From: Pempheris klunzingeri | Taxonomy: Eukaryota > Chordata > Actinopteri > Acropomatiformes > Pempheridae | NCBI RefSeq assembly: GCF_042242105.1 | Contig: NC_092022.1 | Coordinates: forward strand, 24,885,001 to 24,949,000 | Reading direction: 5' to 3' | DNA length: 64,000 nt | Shown: positions 1 to 14,755 of the stretch, piece after piece | Position numbering within the stretch: the first letter of the stretch is position 1 | Layout: every line of letters starts with the position of its first letter | The notes under the pieces: generated by a model | Seen by the model: the letters and a program-made list of their open reading frames with translations, nothing else | Database searches by the model: none | Told to the model about the DNA's origin: nothing | Position numbers and translations under genes: made by a program

Positions 1-479
1 TGATTTGATTCTCCTGCTTTATGTAAGAGAACAAATCGCCTTTAAATTCAACATCCAGTCGCTCACATACGTACACATGCACCGTGTCCTTGTGACAACG
101 GAGCTCTGTGGCTTTGGATGCACACGCAGTGCTTGTTAGTAGGATGCATTCAGTGTTGCTTTGGCCCTTTTCATGATAGTTCATGATAGTTGATAGTGGA
201 TGGGTGGAGTTTACTATGTAGTACATCGTGAGCACTACAATAGTTTGACTAGTTATATAGTGATTTATTAAAAAAAAAACACTGATAACTTACTGGACAC
301 AATTAGAACCGCACCCATCTCTCCATGCAGACCCTTTCGCTCTGTTTCATGCAGGCCTGCAGACTTGGTGCACTTGTTTATTCTCCGTCGCTCGCTATCT
401 ATTCCTCAGAAAGGAAGGAGATAGCTAATGTGATTTTGAACTGACCTCGACCCTCACATGTGACCTTGGTTACTCTCTG

Positions 480-483
<4 letters not shown>

Positions 484-516
<33 letters not shown>

Positions 517-526
517 ACACACACGT
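484..526. repeat. (CA)n microsatellite
   Basis: An almost pure CA dinucleotide run with one interruption (tcac). Confidence 0.95.
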
Positions 527-649
527 CCTGCTAAAGCACACTCACACAGACACCACGCACCTCCCAAACACAGTTCCGTTTTCAAAGTAACACACAGGGT
601 GTTTGCCACCACACCCTCATACATCAGTCACACTGGCCAGTGGTAGTTT

Positions 650-721
<72 letters not shown>
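650..721. repeat. Compound (GT)n-(GA)n microsatellite
   Basis: A GT run passes directly into a long GA run. Confidence 0.95.
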
Positions 722-724
<3 letters not shown>

Positions 725-1172
725 GTGGATGGCAGTATGAACAATTCAGCGTTGATAATGTATAATGAGAGCAGCATGCGAGAGAGGAAACCACACAGAT
801 GTCACTGTTTTAACCAACAGGACTTTTGCATTCATGAAGTGTTTGTTCTTCTCAGCCCTCCACATGTATTCAACATTTAGTGGACGCTCAGCCTGTAATG
901 AATAAGACGGCATTTTACAGGTTTGGTGTCTTTCTCCAAATTACTTTTTCACAGGACACACATTGGCTGTGAGGGTTATGCCACTGACCTTTTGAGTTGT
1001 GAATAAAAAGACTAGTTTTGCATTTTTCACATATTTAGTTTTTTGTAGAGATCAAACAAAAGTGATCCATGTGTATATTAGTAAAAAAAACCTGACATAA
1101 TTTTTCAACCTAGATCTAAATGGGTGTAAATTTACTCCTACTTTAAGGTCTCATCTGAGAATCTTCTGTTCC

Positions 1173-1175
<3 letters not shown>

Positions 1176-1220
<45 letters not shown>
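1176..1220. repeat. (GT)n microsatellite
   Basis: A pure GT run. The apparent Cys-Val open frame across it is a translation of the repeat. Confidence 0.95.
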
Positions 1221-1221
<1 letters not shown>

Positions 1222-1762
1222 ATTGGTCACATACTGTAGGACCATTTTTGGTCCTTGCTCCTTTTTCCATTGTGTCATCCCTGCCTTCAGTGAAGTTTAG
1301 CTCGGACACAGCAAAGTCTGCAGGAGGTTCAGACACAGGAGCAGGAGTAGACAAGATAAGGAGGTGATGGCTGACCTTCACATGAGCCTGTGCACGGATC
1401 TCAATCAGGGTTCAAAGGTTTTCTTTTTTGCTTCTTTGTTTTTTTGTTTGAGTCATTCACCAAGGAGCGGTAGTGTATGTATGTATTGCCACTTCCTAAT
1501 CAGTGCTGGGGTGAATGGACTGTTTGCAAAAGGATGTTAGTTCTCAATTGGTGGATTTTATTAATGCAAGTCCATTTCCAGCAGTCTATGCCTGAAGCCT
1601 GACAAGTGAAAGTGTGAAAGCCGAAACAGCAGCTTCTTGCACAAAGTAAATACAAAGAGGTGTGAGCACACTGAACATGACGTCCACACTGACAAGACAG
1701 TATAAATACTCACAAATCCTCAGAGGCCTCTGGATGTTTAACAAACCTTGTTATGCTCAGTG

Positions 1763-1763
<1 letters not shown>

Positions 1764-1803
<40 letters not shown>

Positions 1804-1823
1804 CACACACACAGTATATATAT

Positions 1824-1864
<41 letters not shown>
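1764..1864. repeat. Compound (AT)n-(AC)n microsatellite
   Basis: An AT run is followed by two AC tracts separated by a short AT stretch. Three overlapping open frames here (Tyr-Ile, Thr-His and Cys-Val) are repeat artefacts. Confidence 0.95.
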
Positions 1865-1866
<2 letters not shown>

Positions 1867-2164
1867 TGGTACAATAGCGCCTGCCAATGGCCATTTTGTA
1901 GAGTGCAGTGAGAATCTGGCAAAGGATGTGGATGAGGGCCAGTCCCGACCTTTCACACCTTGTTGTGACATACTATATATCATGTCACATACTTGGTCAG
2001 TGGATGTGACAAGGAGCTGGTCCACACATTGTCTATGAACAATAGTCAAATGCATTCATACAAATACATTCCTACTGCCCATACTGGCCATGAAAGACCA
2101 CCTCCTCATGTGGATTTGCTAAAGAACATAAATACAAAACACAGCCTCATGCTTCAGCATCAAT

Positions 2165-2530
2165 AATGCTCTGGAATGTTCTCCATTCTCATGCTGCTAA
2201 TGGACCTTTCTGCCAACATCACAGTGCAGTAACTTTTCTTTAATATGAGGGAAACTAGAGCTGACAGTTTCTCAGAGGTCTCTGGGACCTAAAGAGATCA
2301 CAGGAGGGATTTCAGACACCTGCTATTATTACAAATAACCCTTTCTGGGGTTTAAGGGAACTGATCACTGGCTTGTCACCGTCAAACGCTTTCAGGTCTG
2401 TCAGCTGACGTAGTAACAGTGAGATTCAGGCAGCTCACAGCTCACATCCATGTTGTCAAGCTGTGCAAAACCAATTATAACATTACAGTTAGAACTGAGT
2501 GTCTGTCTGGATTATACAGTACTGTGCATC
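2165..2530 (+). repeat. Arm 1 of a diverged inverted repeat (partner in rpl10 intron)
   Basis: The sequence reappears in reverse complement at about 5385-5735. Shared blocks include the tract around a CTCAGAGGTCTCTGGGACC motif, a GTCAGCTGACGTAGTAACAG motif and a CAGTACTGTGCATCATC motif. No open frame is conserved. It is probably a non-coding mobile element present in both orientations. Confidence 0.75.
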
Positions 2531-2636
2531 ATCTATATATAGTATGACTATATATACACTTTATAGTATTGTATTATTTGTGTGTGTACACTACATATAC
2601 TCCAAATATTATATACTTAAATATATCATTATATAA

Positions 2637-3420
2637 AGTACTGTGCAAATGTTTTAGGCAGGTGTGAAGAAATGCTGTAAAGTAAGAATGCTTTCAAAAA
2701 TACAAAATGTTTTATTTTCATTCATTTTACAAAACTCAAAGTGAGTAAACAGAAGAAAAATCTAAATCAAGTCACTATCTGGTGTGAGCACCCTTTGCCT
2801 TCAAAGCAGCATCAGTTCTTCCAGGTTTTGAAGGAACTCAGCAGGTAAGTGGTTCCAAACATCTTGGAGAACCAACCTCAGATCTTCTGTGGATGTCAGC
2901 TTCCTCAGATCCTTTTGTCTCTTCATGTGATCACCTCCAGGACTCCTTGTTCTTCTTTACGCTGAAGATAGTTCCTGATGACACTGGCTGTATGTTTGGG
3001 GTCGTTGTTCTGCTGCAGAATAAATTTGGGGCCAATCAGACGCCTCCCTGATGGTGTTGTATGATGGATCAGTATCTGCCTGGATTTCTCAGCACTGAGG
3101 ACACCATTAACTCTGACCAAATCCTCAACTCCATTTACAGAAATGCAGCCCCAAACTTATAAGGAACCTCCACCACCACTGTTGCCTGCAGACACTCATT
3201 ATTGTTCAGCTCTCCAGCCCTTCAGTGAACAAACTGCCTTCTGCTACAACCAAACATATCAAATTTTGACTCATCCATCCATCTGCCATTTTTCTGCACC
3301 ACAGTTCCTATGTTTTTGTACATAGTTGAGTTGCTTGGCCATGTTTCCACGTCTGAGGTTTGGCTTTTTGGCCGTGATTCTCCCATGAAGAGTGTGTGTT
3401 GAATTTGGAGAAACCACCTG
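2637..3420 (-). mobile_element. Tc1-like DNA transposon remnant
   Basis: The left edge carries a typical fish terminal motif (AGTACTGTGCAAATGTTTTAGGCA). On the minus strand, 2923-3120 encodes a degraded transposase piece with the family motif LQQNNDPKHTA, which lies around the second aspartate of the Tc1/mariner DDE catalytic core. The frame begins and ends within the domain, with no complete transposase and no matching right terminus, so the copy is dead and truncated. Confidence 0.8.
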
Positions 3421-3425
3421 TAATA

Positions 3426-3470
3426 TTATTATTAATAATAATAATAATAATAATAATAATTAATAATAGC
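3426..3470. repeat. (TAA/ATT)n microsatellite
   Basis: A trinucleotide run of ATT/TAA units at the junction between the Tc1 remnant and the retrotransposon fragment. Confidence 0.9.
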
Positions 3471-3479
3471 CATCATTAA

Positions 3480-4340
3480 TGGTCTTAATGACACCAGGGC
3501 TTTGGTCGGCCATGAAAAGGAGGTGGAGAAAAGGGCCATTCTACCTCTGCTAATAGGCCTTTTCACTGAAGACATGTAACATTTCACAGTAGGACATAAA
3601 TGCTGTTGATGTAAGGAGTTCGGCCAAAGTGATGAAAGAGGCCTACAGTAATATTTCACACCCCCTTTTCCGTCCAGTCTAAACAATGGCTCCAGCAAAC
3701 GTCCGAGCGGTGGGTGGGGTAGCTGGATGGATGGATTGTATTGTCTACGAGACCGTGGTGGCATCTGTGGTCTTTTATGCAGTGGTGTGTTGGGGAGGGG
3801 GGTGTTCTGAGCGGGACAATAACAGGCTCAACAGACTGATAAAGAGAGCCAGCTCCGTCTGTGGCCGCCCCCTGGACTCCATAGAGGTGGTGGGAGAGAG
3901 GAGGATCATCATGGACAACACCTCCCACCCTCTGGATCAGACTGTGGGGGCCTTCAGCAGCTCCTTCAGTGACAGACTGATACACCCTCAGTGTAAGAAG
4001 GAGCAGGTCCTTCATTCCCACTGCAGTCAGACTGTATAATGCTGCGTTATATCATCCTGCTGCACCAACCACAAGCACCACCACCACCACCTAATGCACT
4101 TTATTATTATTACTATACAATCATGGACAACTGTGCAATAATCCATATAATGTTTCCACCCTGTTGTTGTTTCTTAGTAATTATTGTATTCTGTGTACAT
4201 AATATTTCTTTGTGTATATCAGGTTTTTTCTGTATATATTATATTTTATTTAATTTTCTATTTCTTTAACTATTTCTGTCCCCTTGAGCTGCAGTAACGG
4301 CAAACTTTCCCCACTGAGGGATCAATAAAAAGGTTTATCT
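3480..4340 (+). mobile_element. 3' end of a non-LTR retrotransposon (L2/CR1-like)
   Basis: The open frame at 3686-4039 reads like the C-terminal part of a LINE reverse-transcriptase polyprotein: YETVVASVVFYAVVCWGGG, then NRLNRLIKRASSVCG, then a tail with HPLDQTV. A 3' untranslated tail follows that ends near GAGGGATCAATAAAAAGG, typical of fish LINE tails. The catalytic palm is absent, so this is a 5'-truncated insertion. Confidence 0.8.
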
Positions 4341-4590
4341 TTAACATATAGTTGGTTGTAGTCATACATCCACAGGTAGATGTCGCCCTGCTGCCGTCGT
4401 CTAAAACTCCATTTCCCAGCATTCCCTTGAATGCTTGTCATCCTGCCATTAAATAGATTTTTCTACACAGCACATTTAAATAAACGCACCATATTGAGCC
4501 TTTCATATCACAATAAACGCATGCTGGAGTGATAATAACGTGTTAATGATTATTATTAAATTTCCCCCAGACGGCCCTCTCCTTATGACG

Positions 4591-4626
4591 AAGCGGAAGT
4601 CGCGTCAACTTCCTTTCCTCCATTAG
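4591..4626 (+). promoter_or_regulatory. rpl10 core promoter and 5' UTR exon (TOP-type start)
   Basis: A GCGGAAGT box (ETS-like) at about 4592-4599 is followed by a pyrimidine tract CTTCCTTTCCTCC starting about 4609. This is the usual 5' terminal oligopyrimidine arrangement of ribosomal-protein genes. The tract ends in a donor site (ATTAG/GTGAGTG, exon end 4626), giving a very short untranslated first exon. The exact start site is inferred, not measured. Confidence 0.65.
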
Positions 4627-4757
4627 GTGAGTGCGTGGTGGGAGCTCGTCTTCTTCGGCTCCTCAGAAAATAGGCACATTCAAAGTTCTCGTTCAGATAC
4701 TGAAGCCCAGATTAAACTAAATAACACATTTTATCTGTCAATTTACAGATCGCAACC

Positions 4758-7905
<3,148 letters not shown>

Positions 7906-7935
7906 AGCTGCTGCAGCCTCCCTGAACAGACGACC

Positions 7936-7941
7936 AATAAA
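7936..7941 (+). promoter_or_regulatory. rpl10 polyadenylation signal
   Basis: AATAAA lies 31 bp after the rpl10 stop codon, giving a very short 3' UTR typical of ribosomal-protein genes. Confidence 0.85.
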
Positions 7942-8244
7942 CTTGGCTTTGATTACAAAAGTGATCGTGGTAATGGCTGTGTTTATTTTTCCCCCACATG
8001 AAAAAATCTTTACATTATGCAACTTGGTCTGTGGTACAGGCAATGTTGACTTGGTCATAACAAACTGGCTCAACATACTCTCTGTCTTTAAACCCCCCCA
8101 CTTCAGTAGTGAGATTCAAGAAGCATTTGTCAGGTGTGAGATTTTGAATTGAAGGTGTTATCAGAAAAGGTTTGTGTCCACTAACCAACCACGGGAGAAG
8201 TCTATCACATCACACCAAACATGCACTGGGGTCAGATTTTTAAA

Positions 8245-8310
8245 AACTAGAATAGAATGTCTTAATTGTTATTGTTCACAGGATACAATGAAATTTGGGC
8301 TTTCACTTTA
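8245..8310. mobile_element. LINE 3' tail fragment
   Basis: It contains a degenerate TTATTGTTCACAGGATACAATGAAATT tail like those closing fish L2/Rex-type insertions. It is short and without coding sequence. Confidence 0.45.
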
Positions 8311-9189
8311 AGGTGCAGCTCTAATACTGGTGGACAAAAATGACAAACTTAACTGGAAAAGGAGTGTGTGTGTGTGTGTGTGAAGACTGCATGAATGTTG
8401 ACATTCTTTACTTTTGATGCACCTAAATCTTTACTCAGGCTGCCAGCTCTGAAGTGACTGCGGTGAATGAATATCACCTGTGAGAAGTCAAGAGTCACAT
8501 TTGATAAAATCCACCTAATTCTGGTAACATGAAGGGATCAACTTGTCAATGCACAAACCACTGTTGGATCTTAACCCAGCATTTGTGATCAAGGTAGTGG
8601 AAAACCTGTAAAAGTCAGTCTTGTTTTCCAGGACTTAAAGTTGAGGGATTTAGTTGTGTGTAACTTAAGTACCTGATAAAGTAATAAAGCCTGTTTGATA
8701 TTAGTCAGAATTATGATTAAAAAATGACAGGTCACTGATTTCATAGATTTTACATAAAATAGAAAAAGCTTCTGTTAAATGATCACTGTACAGACAGTTT
8801 TTTCTGGTTTTAATAAATATTTTTACACACAATTAATTTTTTTTCACCGCCTCCATGTGATGTGAAGCAGTGGTTCCAACTCACTGCCAAAATCAGTGAA
8901 GTGGACAAATGGGACACACCTCTTTGTATTGACCTTTAGATTTTCTGCTATTTTTATTAGCTGTGATCAGGAGGCTGAAATTTATCACGGAGGTCTAGTG
9001 TGCGTGAGAGAAGTTGTGTCTTTGTGTTCATGCCAACAGGAGGCAGCAGGACCACTGTGACGGTCACAGCCAGCCCTCAGTCCTCTGCACTGCAGTCCTT
9101 ATGACCGGTGACCTGCTGGCTCCGGACCAAACCTGATTCTACACGAGTAATGAGCAGCGAGACACACTTGGTGGTTGACTATTCATCTT

Positions 9190-9270
9190 CAGAATCAGAG
9201 TCAGAATTCCTTTAATAATCCCCAGGGGGAAAATACTTTTTGTTACACACAGCTCCAAAAGAATAAGAAT
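9190..9270. mobile_element. LINE 3' tail fragment
   Basis: The tract CAGAATCAGAGTCAGAATTCC...CCCCAGGGGGAAA resembles the common fish retrotransposon tail. No reverse-transcriptase frame is nearby. Confidence 0.5.
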
Positions 9271-10307
9271 AAACTTCAAACACAAAGTAAAAATATAAAT
9301 ATATAAAGTATGTATAAAAAATGATTAAAATTACACTGAGGAGTTTCAAATGGCCTTTACTTGAGCGCCCTCCTTTAGTGAGTTGGAGTATTGTTGCTCT
9401 GTGTTGTTTTTCTGTTCACAGTCCTGAAACACAGGAGCAGCTCAGTAAGATGAACTTCTTGCACAGCGCTAACCCTCCTAAATCCCCAAACAACGCTAAT
9501 TAATTTCTGTTATTGGAGTTTAACAACACTTTGTTCCTAGGAGCTGCCTGAGCTTTAGTGGACCCCAAGCAGACAGAACAATTTCTTCATGTGCTGCACA
9601 TGACGTGTAGAAACATTTCCTTATTTAGTGTGATAACAATGCTTTACTCATGTTTATATTTTCATATGAATCTGTCTGAATTCCAGATATCACTGTATAA
9701 ATTAAACAGGGCCTGTACTTTTCTGCTTGAAAAACTATCCAACAAGTGGTTACTTGTACACAAGTTATGTGCAGACACAACTACCACACACCTGTTTGAC
9801 CAGCTAGTTAAAAGACTGTTGACCAGACTGGAATAAATGACCATGTGTGGATTAAAAGTTGTGAAACAGCTCGTGATCACAACATACATGTTGTATGATT
9901 CAGCTCCTCCATATGAGTCAGATGCTATATTTAGAGACCCTTCTTCTCTTCCAACAACAACAACTCCACCTTTTTTTCATGCTAATTTTCTCAAAACCCC
10001 ACAGTGGGTGGAGAGAGGTGAGCAAAGACAAACTGAAGTGACTGAACTGACTTATGAGGTGGAGAAACTCCCTTGTCGGCCCTGTGCTTCCTGTTCTTGA
10101 GGAGTCCCTCCCACAGGAAACACAGTGGCCAGGCCAGCTTCGAATTTCACTGGAGGTGTTGTGACAAGACCAAACAAACCCTGCAAGGCCCAGAACTGAC
10201 AAGCTCGTAAGTCGCTGCTGCTTCAGTTTGACTAATCTTTATTCTTTTCAAGAGTGAAACTAAGCGTGCTGGGAACATGACCTGTAATACGAGATGTCAG
10301 TATGTTA

Positions 10308-10310
<3 letters not shown>

Positions 10311-10340
<30 letters not shown>
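10311..10340. repeat. (GT)n microsatellite
   Basis: A pure GT run. Confidence 0.9.
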
Positions 10341-10341
<1 letters not shown>

Positions 10342-11044
10342 CATTTAGAGAGTGAGATTTACCTTATGTTACTTTTCTTTATTTACCTAGAACATTAACA
10401 GAAAACATCCCGTTCCAGCATTTCAGAAACACATGGAAAAGTACTTTGGAGAACAGACGCTAGTCTTGAAATGGGGCAGGACTTTGGATCTCCATAGCAA
10501 CAACAACCATTCAGTACATGTTCAGTGTGTTATCAGTACACAGTATGTGGGCCGGACCCTTAAACCTGGAAGGTTACAGTATGTGGGTCAGAACTGGACC
10601 GCAGCTTTCTACCAAACACGCTGATCAGGCCAATGTGTGCATGATCTGACAAGGATGCTGTTTACGGGCCTGACTCTGACAGAGCAACCAGGCATGTGTT
10701 GGGCCAAAAGAACCACATGTGGCCACACGGTATGAGCTGGATTCATTTTGCCGTCAGGGTACCGTCTGTACACATAATACAGGGACTGGGCATCATTTTG
10801 GAGTCCAGTATCCAGCTCTTCCAAGACATCCATGGTGGACACACTGACTTATTAACTTTTCAGGGTGTTTATTCTGTGGTCGTTTTGTCCTCAGCTGACT
10901 GGACTTTGTCTCATGTGGCCTGTTGGTCTGCTGGAATGTGCACTTTATCCACAACTTGTAATCCACATTGTTTTGTGTTCACGACCTGTCGATGTTTAAT
11001 GAGACCTTTTGGCCTTTGTGTGTTTTGTCTCTTGCAGCTCTGCC

Positions 11045-12729
11045 ATGCGGTCCTCCTCCTTCCTCCTGCTCTCCTTCCTTGCGGGTGTGTGTAATGTTCA
11101 AGGGGCGTCAGATTTTAGAGTCTGTGCCTTCAACCTCCAACACTTTGGGGATTCCAAGAGCAAGAAGAGTAATGTCATGCACACTCTTACCAGGGTAAGA
11201 CAAAGACTGTGACACTGGGGCTCTGTGTTAAACATCAGTGGGCAAATGTTTTTATTGATTACTGTGTACTCAGTATATATGGACTATCAATTATAATCAG
11301 TAATCAGTCACTAGGTACCTGTATCAGGTCAAATAAGAAGGAACAAAGACAGCGGGCAAGAAGTTAGGGAATAAAGGGGTAAGTTAAGAAGGACTTAGAA
11401 ATAAATTCATTAATATAAATTATAAATCATAATATATATATGTACACACTGTTGCCCATAAAGTTGGAATAAAATGTTTTTTACCTCTTCTCATGAAATG
11501 ATTGTGACAATGTGATTTATTCTTGATAAATAAAGTTTATATCTTCTCAACTTTATTGATCAAACTCTTCCAAACACATCACAGTGAAACTTAAACCACA
11601 ATTAACCTTTGCAGACTGTGGATTCAGGCTTTAACAAAAATTGGGGGTATTGAACAATTATTCCAACTTTATAAGCAACAGTGTAGATATATATATATAT
11701 ATGTATATAATTTATATATAATACAAATGATAAAGTATTACTGGCTACCTACTGCATAATTACAGGGTACAGTAATGTTTACTGGATGACAAAAATTCAT
11801 AACATGGTGCAATTGTTGATTGTTGAGACTTGTTATGGCATCATTTGTTTTAGAATTCGGATTTAAAAACGAGAAAACATTAACATTGGGAAGGTAATAT
11901 TGTTGATATGGTGTATATTATCCTCGTGGAGCAAAGCATAAGGCCAAGCCTGGGGAGAAGGGTGTCACTTTAAAGCTGCGTATGTTATTACAATGATGGT
12001 AGAACAGAAATGTATGTTTTGGGATCCATCTAATGACCAAAGGTGACGCTCCGGTAGACCTAAAAAACAATCACGTGGCCAAACTTGATTGGGAATTATT
12101 GGACAAAATAAAGTAAAATAATAGTTGTTAAGTTCATTAACTTAACAAATGACATGTCAAACACTATTTTTCTACCAGTGTTTCTTGAAAAGTATGCATT
12201 AGTGATAGCAGCTGGTGACAGACAGCGTCAAACTATCGAGACAAGTGTGGATTATGCAGGCTGTGAAATAACACAGTTCTTTATTAGCTGTTATTGTACA
12301 GTATATATAGACTGGATACTGGACTCAAAAATGATTTCTCCATTGCACGTTCATGTTTGTGGCGGTGGGCCTGTAGACTGCACCGTGGGATGATGTTATG
12401 CACTTTACAGACGTAAAACCTTCATGGATTAAACATGCAAACAGTATTTGATCTTGTTTCAAGTTTGGGGTGTACTATAAACAGCTTTACCTATGTCTTT
12501 CAGGCAGCTTTTAATAAACCCATGGCACTCGCTAGCAATAACAGAGCACCCTAATACCCAAAATGCAACATTCCTGCCTATGTGGTACAATACAAATCAG
12601 CTTTTTATTGGTGTCTAATCTGCAGATCATCACTCGCTGCGACGTGTGTTTGCTTCAGGAAGTGAGGGACATTAAAGAAACAGCTGTAAATCTGCTGCTT
12701 GTCCACCTAAATAGGTGAGTAATCACCTG

Positions 12730-12774
<45 letters not shown>

Positions 12775-14176
12775 CCATCAGTACAGTGCAACACAGCCAC
12801 CATTCAAACAGCAGTGTGAACCGTTTCTGTCTGTGCCTCCTGCTCAGGTATGACACTGATCATGAGTACAAAGCTGTGGCCAGTGAGAGACTGGGGCGGT
12901 CTGAGTCATACCAGGAGCAGTACGTGTTCGTTTACAGGTGAGCTCAACAGCGGGTGTCTCGGCTCTGCTGCTCCATGCACCAGACTGTGAAGATGTAATG
13001 TTTAGCTTGTCCTGTGTCTATATGCAGGACTGATTCAGTGACCATCGCTGGCCAGTATCAGTACCCAGATGATAAACCTGGAGATGTTGATGCTTTTGCC
13101 AGAGAGCCTTTTGTTGTTCGCTTCAAAGCCCCCAAAACAGGTCAGTTCTGTGGCCCTCAGGATTCAGAGACCTACATAATGAAAACATGGTGACGTTAAA
13201 GCATAGAAACCTCTCTCCCTTCCGTCTACATCCTCAGCCATAAAGGAGTTTGTCCTCATACCTCAGCACACCACTCCATCCAACACCACGAAGGAGCTGG
13301 ATGCACTGTATGATGTTTTGCAACATGTGAGGAAGATGTGGAAAACTGAGGTAAAAGCTCATTTCGCTGGATGTTAACGGTAGCCAGAGGTGTAGGACGC
13401 AGTCTGAAAGTGAACTAGTCTCAGTATCACCATGTTGTTATACGTGTGTGTGCGTGTGAGCAGGATGTGATGCTCCTCGGGGACTTCAACGCTGATTGTG
13501 GCTACCTCGCTAAGAAGAACAGGAAGAATGTCCGTCTGATTACGGAGAAGCGCCTCTATTGGCTCATTCCAGATAAGACTGACACCACTGTGCGACCGAC
13601 CACCTCGTGCACCTACGACAGGTGAGCTTACTCTGTGACCAGAGCGGACAGAGCCAGGAGGCCAAGCTGTTTACTGCAACTTAGTTGGCCTCCGTGAGCG
13701 AAGCAAATGACCCTTTAACACCCAACTTAAGTCCGTGTCGAAGGTCTTTAACATGCGTTCATATTTTAAATGAGAAAAATAAGAAAACGTGAGTAAAATG
13801 TGTATTTTGATTCTCTGTTCTGTGTGTTTAAACAGGATTGTCGTGCATGGGGAGAGTTTTGCCAGAGCAATCGTGCCTTTATCGGCCAAACCATTCAACT
13901 TTCAGATAGCATACCGACTCACTGATGACCAGGTGACCGGCTGAGTGTGTGTGTGTGTGCAATTCAAATTCTGTTCTACAGATGTGTGCTGAGGTTGGTT
14001 AATTTTTTTTTTCTGTGTTTCCTGTTCAGGCGCTGGAGGTTAGTGACCATTACCCAGTGGAGGTCCTGCTGAAGGTCACGGACAGAGTCTCAAATGCAAA
14101 CCAGAAAACATCTCATTCAAAGCTCTTGTCTTTGCTTATCTTCTGCCACCTTGTCCTCCAAGTGTTAACGTGGTAG
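11045..14176 (+). CDS. dnase1l1: Deoxyribonuclease I-like 1, 8 coding exons, GPI-type tail
   Basis: Coding exons are 11045-11194, 12626-12714, 12848-12937, 13028-13140, 13238-13350, 13464-13621, 13836-13932 and 14030-14176 (957 nt, 318 residues, all GT-AG, phases consistent). The first 20 residues form a signal peptide. Motifs of the Mg/Ca-dependent DNase I fold are present: FNLQHFGDSK, QEVRD with catalytic Glu62, IPQHTTP with His158, LLGDFNADC with Asp192, and VSDHYPVEV with His277. After the catalytic domain a hydrophilic linker leads to a hydrophobic C-terminal end (LLSLLIFCHLVLQVLTW) with no charged tail, as expected for a GPI-anchor signal and as known for mammalian DNASE1L1. The neighbour rpl10 supports orthology. 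The enzyme probably cleaves DNA at the cell surface or in endolysosomes (inference). Confidence 0.95.
11447..11683 (+). mobile_element. MITE with CACTGTTG...CAACAGTG termini, copy 1
   Basis: Terminal inverted repeats CACTGTTGCCCATAAAGTTGGAATAA and its complement bound a 237-bp non-coding element in dnase1l1 intron 1. A second copy, inverted, lies at 22854-23091. AT-rich flanks fit a Tc1/mariner-type TA target. Confidence 0.8.
12737..12771. repeat. (CA)n microsatellite in dnase1l1 intron 2
   Basis: A pure CA run. Confidence 0.9.
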
Positions 14177-14264
14177 TTTAGAAATTTTTATCGTCTCAGT
14201 CTGAGGACAATCTCAGGAAAAATATGTGTCCTACTTGCCAATTATGTGACTATTACGTCTACAG

Positions 14265-14755
14265 CAGGGGTGACCCGCACTTTTTCAGCTTGCGAGCTAC
14301 TTTTAAAATGACCAGGTCAAAATGATCTACCTATATTAAAAATGCTAAACATATATTTATTTATATATATATACTGAGTATACTGCATAACTGCAACTGA
14401 TGTAACCCTTGGTATTGCACATAAAGCAGCAGTAATGCACATAGGTGGCAAACAGTGATGTAACCATCAATATTGCAGAGTAATTGGAACATTCAATACA
14501 TTTATGGTCACTACCTTACTCTGATGACTTGCACTGAATGGAGTCGAATATCCCTTCCTATCCCGTTCCCCATCCCAGAGTATCCCTTCTTCAGTAGATA
14601 TAAATTGGGGTTTATATCTACGCGTTTGGGTTAGAGTTAGGGTTAACCCTATCCTAACCCTAACCCTAACCCTAAGCACGCATGTCCCTGCCTGGGACCC
14701 GTAGCAGAGAAGAGATGTCAGACTGGCCACCCTGTACGTCAATCAAGCACCCCTG
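14265..14755 (+). mobile_element. Non-autonomous hAT element with internal telomere-like repeat
   Basis: The ends are CAGGGGTG at the left and CACCCCTG at the right (inverted repeats of hAT type). Flanking octamers gtctacag and ctctatag agree at six of eight positions, fitting an aged 8-bp target duplication. The interior has the sequence GCGAGCTACTTTTAAAATGACC common in such fish elements, plus a TTAGGG/CCCTAA tract at about 14630-14673. No transposase frame. Confidence 0.8.

Larger units (their letters stand above)
1..4590. other. Repeat-rich flank upstream of rpl10, no host gene seen
   Basis: No host exon was recognised here. The stretch holds several CA/TG, GA and AT microsatellites, one arm of an inverted repeat (about 2165-2530), a Tc1-like remnant (2637-3420), a TAA-type microsatellite and the 3' end of a non-LTR retrotransposon (about 3480-4340). 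Short open frames in it are translations of simple repeats or of these elements. Confidence 0.7.
7942..11037. other. Intergenic region rpl10-dnase1l1
   Basis: No gene was recognised. It includes LINE-type 3' tails (about 8245-8310 and 9190-9270), a GT microsatellite at 10311-10340, and a possible 5' UTR donor (AAGCTC/GTAAGT, about 10206) that could belong to dnase1l1. The open frames of 60-130 codons here have no recognisable family signature. Confidence 0.6.

Noticed and set aside
1710-2055. Overlapping frames rich in Cys-Val, Tyr-Ile and Thr-His
   Set aside because: They translate AT/AC microsatellites; the same occurs at 23051-23290, 23773-24018 and 26608-26922.
3686-4039. 117-codon frame as a host gene
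   Set aside because: It is the C-terminal part of a LINE polyprotein followed by a LINE-type 3' tail.
14630-14673. Telomere or chromosome end
   Set aside because: Only a few TTAGGG/CCCTAA units in opposed orientation, located inside a bounded hAT element.
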